Below, piece by piece: positions 45,495 to 53,767 of a stretch of DNA of 64,000 nucleotides (its first letter is position 1; each line of letters begins with the position of its first letter). Below the pieces are notes generated by a model. That model was not told the DNA's origin. It saw only the letters and a list, made by a program, of their open reading frames with translations, and searched no databases. Source of the stretch: Gammaproteobacteria bacterium (GTDB lineage: Bacteria; Pseudomonadota; Gammaproteobacteria; GCA-001735895); contig JAOTYD010000007.1 in the NCBI GenBank assembly GCA_029862005.1, positions 1-64,000 on the forward strand. The letters run 5' to 3'. Position numbers and translations under genes: made by a program.

Positions 45495-46604
45495 TTAAAA
45501 TCGTGAGCCATTATAACTGATTCGATAATTACTGAGGGCAATCCATTCGGGATCGATTTCGATTCCCCAGCCGGATTTATCAGTTATTAACACATTACCA
45601 TCCTTGATATGGAACTGTGGGCCGAAAATATTCTCCTGCCACGGGTAGTAGTCACTGCCCTCGATCGAGAATTCGACGTATTTGCCCGCGTTTTCGATAG
45701 CCGCCATGAAGTGTATCGAAAACAGGGTAACCAGGCTTAGATTCGCCGAATGGAGCGTACAGGGAATACCGGCCTGTTTGGCGTAGTCCGCAACCTGCAG
45801 CGTGCGGGTTATTCCACCCATGTAGCAGATATCGGGCTGCACGATATCAACCGCATGGCTATCAATCATCTGTTTCCAGACGATCATGTTGTTGTCCTGT
45901 TCGCCCCCGGTGACGTCGATATCGAGTGCTGTGCTCACTTCCCGGGTCCAATCAAGCTCCCAGTAAGGGCAGGGTTCTTCGTAATGGCTAATCCCGTAAT
46001 CGGCAAGTAGTTGTCCGACCTCGATCGCTTTCTGCGGCGTATAGCCGCTGTTCGCGTCCACCATCAGGGTGACGTCGTCTCCCAGGGTAGCGCGCATGGT
46101 TTTGACGATTTCCTCGGTACGACCGGGCCACTGATCGATATCATGTCCACATTCTTGCGCGATGCGGAATTTGAACGAGTGATAGCCGAATTCGTCGCGT
46201 AACGCGAGCATGCGCTCGGCTTCCTGTTGTGGAGTAATGTCGCGCTTCATGCTCGAGGCATAAACCGGAAACTCGCTGCGGTTACCACCCAGCAGCTGTT
46301 GCACACTTTTACCGGCGCGCTTGCCGCGGATGTCCCACAGCGCGGTATCGACACCACAAAGCGCACGGTACAGGTAAGTCCCCTGGAATTTGTGCTCGCG
46401 GTCGAGCACGGTGGCGGTAATCGCGTCGATGTCGGAGGCATCCATACCGAGTACGTGACAGGCGACCTGGCGGTGGACAACCTCGGCGGTAAGGTCAGCA
46501 TTGTAGGGCGATGCCTGTCCCCAGCCCTCATCCCCATCATCGGTGCGCACCCGCACCAGCGTTACGTACTCGGTGGCAAAGGTTTCGACGCTGGTGATCA
46601 GCAT
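45495..46604 (-). CDS. Enolase-superfamily enzyme (mandelate racemase/muconate lactonizing type)
   Basis: The 369-residue protein has the capping domain plus TIM barrel of the enolase superfamily. Metal ligands are visible as Asp in LMVDANSGY, Glu in HYEEPCPY and Glu in TGGEQDNN. A KxR motif in SFKFRIAQE could act as base. A His in CTLHSANLS with Asp in VQPDICYMGG forms the His-Asp dyad of the mandelate racemase subgroup. Such enzymes abstract a proton next to a carboxylate, usually as sugar-acid dehydratases or racemases. It lies 11 and 20 bases from its neighbours, between the two transsulfuration genes, so it is very likely cotranscribed. Its substrate is unknown. Confidence 0.85.
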   Translation of the reverse strand: MLITSVETFATEYVTLVRVRTDDGDEGWGQASPYNADLTAEVVHRQVACHVLGMDASDIDAITATVLDREHKFQGTYLYRALCGVDTALWDIRGKRAGKSVQQLLGGNRSEFPVYASSMKRDITPQQEAERMLALRDEFGYHSFKFRIAQECGHDIDQWPGRTEEIVKTMRATLGDDVTLMVDANSGYTPQKAIEVGQLLADYGISHYEEPCPYWELDWTREVSTALDIDVTGGEQDNNMIVWKQMIDSHAVDIVQPDICYMGGITRTLQVADYAKQAGIPCTLHSANLSLVTLFSIHFMAAIENAGKYVEFSIEGSDYYPWQENIFGPQFHIKDGNVLITDKSGWGIEIDPEWIALSNYRISYNGSRF

Positions 46605-46615
46605 GCGCTGTGTGC

Positions 46616-47785
46616 CTAGAGTCCGTCCAGTGCCTGTTTCAGGTCGGCAATCAGATCCTCGGCCGACTCAAGGCCCGTCGACAGGCGCACCAGGCCATCG
46701 GTAATACCGGCGGCAAGGCGCTCCTCTTTGGGCATATCGGCATGCGTCATGGTCACCGAGTGCGTGACCAGGGATTCGACCGATCCGAGGTTTTCCGCGA
46801 GACTCCAGAGTTGCAGGGTATCCATCAGTTTTTTACCGGATTCGACCCCGCCGTGAACGTCGAACCACAGCATCGAACCATGTCCGCTGGCCTGGCGGTC
46901 GGCGAGTTCTTTTTGCGGAAAGGATTCCAGCCCGGGATAGCATACGCGATCGACATTCGGATGGGTTTCGAGGAACTGGGCCACCTTGAGCGCGTTGACC
47001 GACTGTGCTTCGAGCCGGGTGCTCATGGTTTTGACACCCTGCAGCGTATAAAACGCGACCATCGGTGTCATGTTGCTGCCGAGGCAGTTGCGCACGAACA
47101 TGATTTGCTCGAGATGATCCTGGTTAGCCGCGGTAATGGAGCCGCCCACGCTGACGTTGTGGCCTTCCATGAACTTGGTGGTGCTGTGCAGGCTGATATC
47201 GGCACCGAGTTCGAGCGGTCTCTGGTAGTAGGGTGTCAGGAAAGTATTATCGACCACGTGTGGAATCCCGGCTGCCTGCGCTACTTCCGAAATCGCGGCG
47301 ATATCGGTTAGCTTGAGTGTCGGGTTTGCCGGGGATTCGGTAAAAATCAACTTCGTGTTTTCACGGATTGCGTTTTGCACATTTGCAGGATCGGAGGTAT
47401 CGACAAAACTGCATTCCAGCCCCCAGCGGTTCAAAACCTTGGTCGTAACGCGATGGGTTCCGCCGTAGACAACATCCGACAGAATCACGTGCTCGCCGGT
47501 GCCGACCATGCCGATGATGGTGCAGCTGGTGGCGGCCATGCCGGTCGCGAAACAGAGACTGCCGACGCCACCCTCGAGCGCGGTAATTTTAGCTTCGAGT
47601 GCTGCCACGGTCGGATTACCGGAGCGGCTGTAGGAATAGCCTTTTTCGAGGTATTGATCGACGGATTCCTGGACGTAGGTCGTGGTCTGGTAGATAGGCG
47701 TCAGGATAGCGCCCGTGACCGGGTCTGGCTTGACCCCGGCACGTACTTCGCGTGTTTTAAAGTGTCGATTGTCTTTGCCGCTCAT
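46616..47785 (-). CDS. Cystathionine gamma-lyase/synthase family PLP enzyme
   Basis: The 389-residue protein is a trans-sulfuration PLP enzyme of the Cys/Met metabolism family. Typical segments are TPIYQTTTYVQES, YSYSRSGNPTVAALE, CFATGMAATSC, VVDNTFLTPYYQRP and the PLP lysine in SLHSTTKF. VRLSTGLESAEDLIADL ends the protein. Family members include cystathionine gamma-lyase, cystathionine gamma-synthase, and methionine gamma-lyase. The operon with CBS favours gamma-lyase, completing homocysteine to cysteine conversion. It is the first gene of the operon and divergent from the molybdopterin oxidoreductase, separated by 108 bp. Confidence 0.9.
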   Translation of the reverse strand: MSGKDNRHFKTREVRAGVKPDPVTGAILTPIYQTTTYVQESVDQYLEKGYSYSRSGNPTVAALEAKITALEGGVGSLCFATGMAATSCTIIGMVGTGEHVILSDVVYGGTHRVTTKVLNRWGLECSFVDTSDPANVQNAIRENTKLIFTESPANPTLKLTDIAAISEVAQAAGIPHVVDNTFLTPYYQRPLELGADISLHSTTKFMEGHNVSVGGSITAANQDHLEQIMFVRNCLGSNMTPMVAFYTLQGVKTMSTRLEAQSVNALKVAQFLETHPNVDRVCYPGLESFPQKELADRQASGHGSMLWFDVHGGVESGKKLMDTLQLWSLAENLGSVESLVTHSVTMTHADMPKEERLAAGITDGLVRLSTGLESAEDLIADLKQALDGL

Positions 47786-47893
47786 CAGGATCCCCGGTTA
47801 TTGGTTCACAAAGGAGGGCGATTCTAGCATTAGTCAGACAAATTAAAAAAGCACATCGACTAGTGCTGGCACTGTTTAGGGCAATCTTGCAAA

Positions 47894-49990
47894 ATGTGTT
47901 GCATGAAGGCCGTAAACTATCCGCAGAGGGCCCATTCCACCTGCCCCCACGACTGCCCCAGTACCTGCGCACTCGAGGTCGAGCTGCTCGATGCCAACAC
48001 TATCGGTCGGGTTGCAGGTGCCAGGGACAATAGTTACACCGCCGGGGTTGTCTGTGCCAAGGTTGCCCGCTATGCCGAACGCATTCATCATCCGGCACGA
48101 ATCGGTCAACCGCTGCGTCGCCGCGGTGCCAAAGGCGAAGGCCGTTCGGCATTCGAAGCGATCAGTTGGGAGCAGGCGCTGGATGAGGTTGCCGAGGCCT
48201 TTGCCCGCACCATGCAAAAACACGGCAACGAAACGCTGTGGCCCTATCACTATGCCGGCACCATGGGCCTGATCCAGCGTGACAGTATCGAACTGTTCCG
48301 CAACCTGCTGAAAACGTCGCGCCAACATTCTACTTTTTGCATTACGCTCGCCGATGCGGGATGGCTCGCCGGTACCGGGGTAAAACGCGGCTCCGACCCG
48401 AGAACCATGGCGCATAGCGACCTGATCGTGATGTGGGGCGGTAATCCCGTTTATACCCAGGTAAACGTCATGCATCACGTTGCCAAAGCTCGCCGTGAAC
48501 GTAGTGCCAGGCTGGTGGTCGTCGATCCCTATCATACCGCGACCGCTAAAAAAGCTGACCAGCATCTGATGCTGAAACCCGGTACCGATGGTGCGCTGGC
48601 CTGCGCAGTCATGCACCAGCTTTTCGCCGATGATCTGGTCGATCGCGATTACCTGGATCAGTTTTGCGATGTGCCGCGCGAACTCGAGGATCACCTGCAA
48701 TCGAGATCACCCGACTGGGCGGCTGCGATTACCGGACTTGATGCGGAAGAAATCATTGAATTCGCGCGACATTATGGCAGCACCGAGCGCAGTTTTCTGC
48801 GTCTCGGGTACGGTTTCACGCGCTCGCGTAACGGGGCCGCAAACATGCACGCGGCGAGCTGTTTACCCGCCCTGACCGGGGCCTGGCGCTACCCGGGCGG
48901 CGGCGCGCTGTATGCCAATGGTGGCCTATACGCGATTGACCAGTCGATCATCAAGGGGCTCGATGTTCTCGATCCTGATACCCGTATCCTGGATCAATCG
49001 CGAATCGGTGATGTACTGTGCGGTAATCCCAGGGATTTGCAGGGAGGACCGCCGGTGAGCGCACTGCTGGTGCAAAATACCAATCCGGTCGTCGTCGCGC
49101 CCGAGACCCGCAAGGTGATCGAGGGTTTTGCACGCGATGACCTGTTTACCTGCGTGCACGAGCAATTCATGACCGAAACGGCCGCCATGGCGGATATCGT
49201 GCTGCCGGCCACGATGTTCCTCGAGCACGACGACTTTTACCAGGCCGGGGGACATACGCATGTGCAGGTCACCCGCGGACTGGTAAATCCGTTTGCCGAG
49301 TGTCGCAGCAATCACTGGGTGCTGGGGCAGCTGGCGCAACGACTGGGATTCGACCACGCAGGCTTCCGCAAGGAAGCGCGAGAACTGATCGATGAGAGTC
49401 TCAGGCTCAGCGGGCTTCCGGATGAGCAGACGCTGTACCAGGATCACTGGATTGACTGCGCGCCTGAATTTGAAACCGGTAACTTTCTCGATGGTTTCGA
49501 GACGCCTGATCGACGCTTTCATTTCAAGCCCGACTGGAGCCGGATAGGTCCTGACTACGAGCAGATGCCCGAACTACCGGATCACATGCCGGTGGCTAAT
49601 GATACCGACGATGAGCATCCTTTCCGCCTCGTCGCTGCACCTGCGCGCCAGTTTCTGAATACCAGTTTTACCGAGACCCAGACCTCGCAAAAGGCTGAAC
49701 ACAGGCCAACCCTGATGCTAAGGGCCGAAGATGCGGCGCACCATGGAATCGAAGATGGCGGCCTTGTCAGGGTCGGGAATCGCATCGCGGATATCCTGTT
49801 GCATGCAAAAATCTTTGATGGTATGCAGCCCGGAGTCGTCATTATCGAAAGCATATGGCCAAACCACGCCTTCATCGAAGGGCTGGGTGTAAACGCGCTG
49901 GTCTCCGCCGAACCCGGTTTACCGAACGGTGGTGCGATTTATCATGATACCGCGGTGTGGCTTAAGACAGAACCGGAGGAGGTAGTATGA
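47894..49990 (+). CDS. Molybdopterin-dependent oxidoreductase (DMSO reductase superfamily)
   Basis: The 698-residue protein starts with an iron-sulfur motif, Cys17-x3-Cys21-x3-Cys25-x28-Cys54 (STCPHDCPSTCALEVE; GVVCAK), typical of the [4Fe-4S] site in this superfamily. Molybdopterin-binding domains follow (SDLIVMWGGNPVYTQ; VQNTNPVVVAPETRKV; MADIVLPATMFLEHDD). A C-terminal molydopterin dinucleotide-binding domain is at about residues 570-690. No twin-arginine signal is seen, so it is probably cytoplasmic. Start is ATG 47894 or 47903. No electron-transfer subunit is adjacent. It overlaps the VOC gene by four bases. The substrate is unknown. Confidence 0.87.
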   Translation: MCCMKAVNYPQRAHSTCPHDCPSTCALEVELLDANTIGRVAGARDNSYTAGVVCAKVARYAERIHHPARIGQPLRRRGAKGEGRSAFEAISWEQALDEVAEAFARTMQKHGNETLWPYHYAGTMGLIQRDSIELFRNLLKTSRQHSTFCITLADAGWLAGTGVKRGSDPRTMAHSDLIVMWGGNPVYTQVNVMHHVAKARRERSARLVVVDPYHTATAKKADQHLMLKPGTDGALACAVMHQLFADDLVDRDYLDQFCDVPRELEDHLQSRSPDWAAAITGLDAEEIIEFARHYGSTERSFLRLGYGFTRSRNGAANMHAASCLPALTGAWRYPGGGALYANGGLYAIDQSIIKGLDVLDPDTRILDQSRIGDVLCGNPRDLQGGPPVSALLVQNTNPVVVAPETRKVIEGFARDDLFTCVHEQFMTETAAMADIVLPATMFLEHDDFYQAGGHTHVQVTRGLVNPFAECRSNHWVLGQLAQRLGFDHAGFRKEARELIDESLRLSGLPDEQTLYQDHWIDCAPEFETGNFLDGFETPDRRFHFKPDWSRIGPDYEQMPELPDHMPVANDTDDEHPFRLVAAPARQFLNTSFTETQTSQKAEHRPTLMLRAEDAAHHGIEDGGLVRVGNRIADILLHAKIFDGMQPGVVIIESIWPNHAFIEGLGVNALVSAEPGLPNGGAIYHDTAVWLKTEPEEVV

Positions 49991-50355
49991 AACAGCATGA
50001 GAAGCTTAACTATGTCGAATTGCCAGCGCGTGACCTGGACGCTACCAAACGCTTTTTCAACGAGGTATTCGGCTGGACATTCGAGGATTTCGGTCCGGGC
50101 TACTGTGCTTTCTCGGACCAGGGCCTGGATGGCGGATTCTATCGCTCGGAGCTTTATTCAAGCACGCTCAGTGGCGCCGCATTGCTGGTATTTTTCAGCG
50201 ATGACCTCGAGGCGACCCTGGCCAGAGTGGAACAGGCTGGCGGGCGCATCGAAAAACCGGTATTTGAGTTTCCTGGTGGGCGCCGATTCCATTTTAGTGA
50301 GCCCAGTGGTAACGAGTTTGCAGTCTGGGGCGACAAACCGGTATCGTCAGGCTAA
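49987..50355 (+). CDS. VOC superfamily (glyoxalase/bleomycin resistance-like) protein
   Basis: The 122-residue protein has the paired beta-alpha-beta-beta-beta modules of the VOC fold: LNYVELPARDLDATKRFFNE, WTFEDFGPGYCAFSD, then LLVFFSDDLEATLARVEQAG and PGGRRFHFSEPSGNEFAVWG. The final Glu-Phe region matches metal-binding positions. The family includes glyoxalase I, methylmalonyl-CoA epimerase and dioxygenases, so the reaction cannot be told. The start overlaps the molybdopterin gene stop (ATGA), implying coupling; the B12 protein follows after 61 bp. Confidence 0.85.
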   Translation: MKQHEKLNYVELPARDLDATKRFFNEVFGWTFEDFGPGYCAFSDQGLDGGFYRSELYSSTLSGAALLVFFSDDLEATLARVEQAGGRIEKPVFEFPGGRRFHFSEPSGNEFAVWGDKPVSSG

Positions 50356-50416
50356 TGCAGCGCATACTTCCCGATAATTGGGTCGCAGTTTGTCTCCAGT
50401 CAGATGCCCCTAAACC

Positions 50417-52156
50417 GTGGTGAAGGAAGCGATCGAGCGGGTCAGGCGAGCAGCGCAGTACGATCTGCCTGACCTCAACCGCCTGCGGCAGCAGGCCGTT
50501 GACCTGGCAACGCAGATCACTGTCGGTCGATCGGCATTCCTCGACGAATACGGCGTCCAGTCCGAGCTCGAGTACAAGCTGCAGGCAATGCGTGACAACC
50601 ACGTCATGTACCACGCGCATATCGGCATGAACGATATCGATGCAACCGTGCAGGCGCTGACCAGAATTCACGAGGAGTTGTCACTTAAGGGATATCGGCT
50701 CGACCGGGCAGGATTCGCAATCGATCGACGCATGGGTTTACCCCCCGGAATGCGTGCCGCGGCGGCGGCCGAAACCGGACCGATGCTGGTGCAGGATGAA
50801 GACTGGCGCAATATTGCGCAAGTGGCACCGATCCAGCCGCACTTCGGAGATTTCATGATCGGGCAGCCGGCTTCGGTTGGCAACGCGGTACAGGCGCTGC
50901 GAATTGGCTGTACCACGATTGGCAACCTGTCGCAGTATTTTACCTTTGAAGCACCCGGCTGGAGTGATACTGCCGAAACTGCTGCCCAGACTTACACTGC
51001 GATGGCCTTGCTGGGTGAGTTTCGCGAGCAGGGCGCGATGCTGCATTCCTACCTCGAAGACGGCTTTGGCGCCCTGTTCCAGCATTATTCGACCGTCGCA
51101 GCCTGGGCGATGCTGGAGCGTTACCTGGTTGAAGAACTCATTGGTACGCGCCTGACGCATTGTATCGGTGGCTTGACCCGGGATCCGGTGAAACGCGCCG
51201 GTTGGGTGCTGGCCTTGCACAAAATCCATCGCGGCGAGCAGGTTGGTTCAATGATTTACGGGGATACCCTCTCCTTTGGCCATGAATTCGAGAAGAATAG
51301 GGCGGTCACGGCGGAGTACCTGCTGTGGGATATCCTGGTGCAGTTGCATGCACCCAGCGGTCACGCGGTATTACCGCTGCCGGTGACGGAAGCAATCAGG
51401 ATTCCGTCGGCCGATGAAATCATTGAAGCGCAACTGTTCGGTCGCCAGGTGGAGGCGAGCGCGCGACGTCTCTACCCGCATGTCGATTTCTCGGCGGCGG
51501 AATCCTTTGCCGAAATCGTCTGCCGCGAGGGTGAGGATGTTTACCGGAATGCACTCTCGGGCCTGGCCGATCTGGGTGTCGATATCACCAATCCGTTGCA
51601 AATGCTTTACGTGCTGAAAAAGCTGGGAGCGCAGGGTTTCGAGCAACTCTTTGCTGCCGATCAGGTTGGCAGCCCCGAATTCGTGACCGATATGTACGCC
51701 ATGGCGCAGGGTGTTATCGACGAGTATCGCCCGATGTTCGCCGAGGCCACGTTTCGAGACCGGGTCAAGGGGAAACGTTTCCTGGTTGCCTCCAGCGACG
51801 TGCACGAGCATGCAGCCGGGGCGCTGGCACAGTTGCTCAGTGAAACCGATGCCGATGTCGTTTACCTCGGGGCCGAGCAGAATCCATCAGATCTGGTGGC
51901 CGCACTACTGGCGCAGCCGGTCGATGCCCTGTTGTTGAGTACCCACAACGGCATGGCGCTCGAGTATGCCAACCAGTTAAAACAGATGCTCGACGATGCA
52001 TCCCTGTCGCTGCCGGTTATTATCGGTGGCGTGTTAAACCAGAAGATCGATGCAGAAGCTTTGCCAATCCCGGTTGTCGATGACCTCAAGGCACTGGGTA
52101 TGCATCCCGCGATCAGTCTGCCCGGACTCACGCGGCTGCTGCCGGATAAAACCTGA
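50417..52156 (+). CDS. Cobalamin-binding protein, mutase-like
   Basis: The 579-residue protein ends in a B12-binding-type Rossmann domain (about residues 450-575). It has RFLVASSDVHEHAAGALAQL, LLLSTHNG and PVIIGGVLN at the positions of the DxHxxG, SxL and GG motifs. The first motif is unusual: D461-V-H463-E-H465-A-A-G468, so no exact D-x-H-x-x-G is present. The N-terminal 430 residues look like a TIM-barrel mutase or glutamate-mutase-like part (IGCTTIGNLSQYFTFEAPGW; HSYLEDGFGALFQHYST), but I cannot match it to a named enzyme. It starts at GTG 50417 or 50420 without a strong ribosome binding site. It is grouped with the Mo oxidoreductase and VOC genes. Confidence 0.75.
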   Translation: MVKEAIERVRRAAQYDLPDLNRLRQQAVDLATQITVGRSAFLDEYGVQSELEYKLQAMRDNHVMYHAHIGMNDIDATVQALTRIHEELSLKGYRLDRAGFAIDRRMGLPPGMRAAAAAETGPMLVQDEDWRNIAQVAPIQPHFGDFMIGQPASVGNAVQALRIGCTTIGNLSQYFTFEAPGWSDTAETAAQTYTAMALLGEFREQGAMLHSYLEDGFGALFQHYSTVAAWAMLERYLVEELIGTRLTHCIGGLTRDPVKRAGWVLALHKIHRGEQVGSMIYGDTLSFGHEFEKNRAVTAEYLLWDILVQLHAPSGHAVLPLPVTEAIRIPSADEIIEAQLFGRQVEASARRLYPHVDFSAAESFAEIVCREGEDVYRNALSGLADLGVDITNPLQMLYVLKKLGAQGFEQLFAADQVGSPEFVTDMYAMAQGVIDEYRPMFAEATFRDRVKGKRFLVASSDVHEHAAGALAQLLSETDADVVYLGAEQNPSDLVAALLAQPVDALLLSTHNGMALEYANQLKQMLDDASLSLPVIIGGVLNQKIDAEALPIPVVDDLKALGMHPAISLPGLTRLLPDKT

Positions 52157-52177
52157 GCGGTATATCAAGCTCCCGCC

Positions 52178-53755
52178 TCAGCCATAGGGTGGTGGCGCTC
52201 GCCAGTTGAATATTTTAGCGGCCCGCCGAATCGTTGCCTGCTGTTGTTTGAAGCGGTTGAACAGCGCCGCTGGGGCGTTCTCCGGACCACCAAGGGCCAG
52301 GTATATACCGAGTTCCGAATCGGCCGCTTTTTCGCCACCCACGAATACCGCGCTGTCATCTTTACACAATGCCGACAGTGCGCGGTAGAACTGCGCGCGT
52401 TGTTCGATCAGGAAATCGCGGGCTTGTCGAAACGCAGATTCACTATTACTGCTCATCGTGACCCGGTTGTGTGGATCGAGACCATAGGGATTAAGGTGAC
52501 CATAAACCAGGATCTGGCCGTCGATTTCACGGTTACCGTCAAAATAGTCTTCAACGCGCGCGATGTAATCACGATTAATCTCCCAAAGCTGCTCTACAAC
52601 TGCTGCAACCGCGTGCGCCGAAACCCGTATATTTGCATCGGAGTGATTCTTGTAGACCATGCGTCCGCTGGGCACCTGGGTTCGAGCGGTGTAGGGTATT
52701 GCCTCACGCAGCGCCCGCATTTCCTCCGGCTCGGTGAAGATTTCGGCATATTCGAGTCCGATTCCTGCAATCGTGTATTCCTGCGCCTGCGGGTCGTCCG
52801 CGAGGCTGATCAGGAACTCGTCAGCGGGCCGCTCGCTGTATCCATTGACGAAGACCAGTCCAGTGGCACCCGCGGCAACGCATTTTTGTTGCATGACCTC
52901 GGCTCGTTTTCGTGCGGGATGATCGGTTGCGCTGGAGAGCAGGGGCTGCATTGAACCCCTGCTGACGTGTTCGATTCCGAGAATGAGATCGTGGTTCCCC
53001 GTGCGCGACTTGACCGGTTCGCTATCCAGGTCAAGGAAGACATGAGGAGATAAGTGTTCGAGCAACCTGGCAAGATCAGCGGGGCGGTTTGAAACCGGCA
53101 GTGCAAACGCGACTTCGTTCGCCGGAAAGCGGCAGTAATTGCAGCGCACCGCGCAGACGATCCCACTCCAGCCGTAGGTACCGGCATACCCTCGCAGTTC
53201 ATCACCCTGGATGCTGACGATCGTGCTGCCATCGAAGAGCGCAATTTCGATAACGCTGTCGCTGAAGTATCTGCGTTGCGGGCCCATGCCCCCGGTCATG
53301 AAGGTGGCGCCAACGGCGGCATACAGGTAACTGGTTAAATCGGCGCCCGGCACCTTGAAACCCTGCCCGAGTTCCTGTACCAGCACGCGGTTCAACTGGT
53401 CCAGCGTAATCGCACTACCGGCACTGACCTGCTGATGCTCGGTATCAATGACGATTTCGTCGAGGCCGATGTCGGTTATCCCCGGGCGCGAAGCCCTGCT
53501 CACTCGCGGACCGAGTGGCGGATCAAAACGTAAGCCAACGACGGTTCCGGACGGTTTCCGGGCGGGCTGGAATATTCCGCCCCCGGTCGAGGTTCCGGAC
53601 ATGGGAACCAGGTAAATATCGCCTCCATGTAATTGCTTTAACTGGTTAATCGCGGTGACCACGTCAGCCTTAACAGGATAGGCAAAATCAAACTCTACCG
53701 GGTTGTTTTCACCGTCCGTTACCTGCTCAATGGGATTACCCAGGATCCTATCCAT
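52178..53755 (-). CDS. FAD-binding (PCMH-type) oxidoreductase
   Basis: The 525-residue flavoprotein carries the PCMH-type FAD domain. The pyrophosphate loop is in VPMSGTSTGGGIFQPA (about residues 50-65), and FKVPGADLTSYLYAAVGATF and YAGTYGWSGIVCAVR follow. The C-terminal half (about 230-525) contains ILVYGHLNPYGLD and FVGGEKAADSELG. It resembles glycolate/lactate-type or aryl-alcohol oxidases only in the FAD part. It starts 12 bases after the glnD stop on the same strand and may be read through from glnD. It converges on the B12-protein gene, and its substrate could belong to that pathway; this is inference. Confidence 0.8.
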   Translation of the reverse strand: MDRILGNPIEQVTDGENNPVEFDFAYPVKADVVTAINQLKQLHGGDIYLVPMSGTSTGGGIFQPARKPSGTVVGLRFDPPLGPRVSRASRPGITDIGLDEIVIDTEHQQVSAGSAITLDQLNRVLVQELGQGFKVPGADLTSYLYAAVGATFMTGGMGPQRRYFSDSVIEIALFDGSTIVSIQGDELRGYAGTYGWSGIVCAVRCNYCRFPANEVAFALPVSNRPADLARLLEHLSPHVFLDLDSEPVKSRTGNHDLILGIEHVSRGSMQPLLSSATDHPARKRAEVMQQKCVAAGATGLVFVNGYSERPADEFLISLADDPQAQEYTIAGIGLEYAEIFTEPEEMRALREAIPYTARTQVPSGRMVYKNHSDANIRVSAHAVAAVVEQLWEINRDYIARVEDYFDGNREIDGQILVYGHLNPYGLDPHNRVTMSSNSESAFRQARDFLIEQRAQFYRALSALCKDDSAVFVGGEKAADSELGIYLALGGPENAPAALFNRFKQQQATIRRAAKIFNWRAPPPYG

Positions 53756-53767
53756 TGCCGGACTGCC

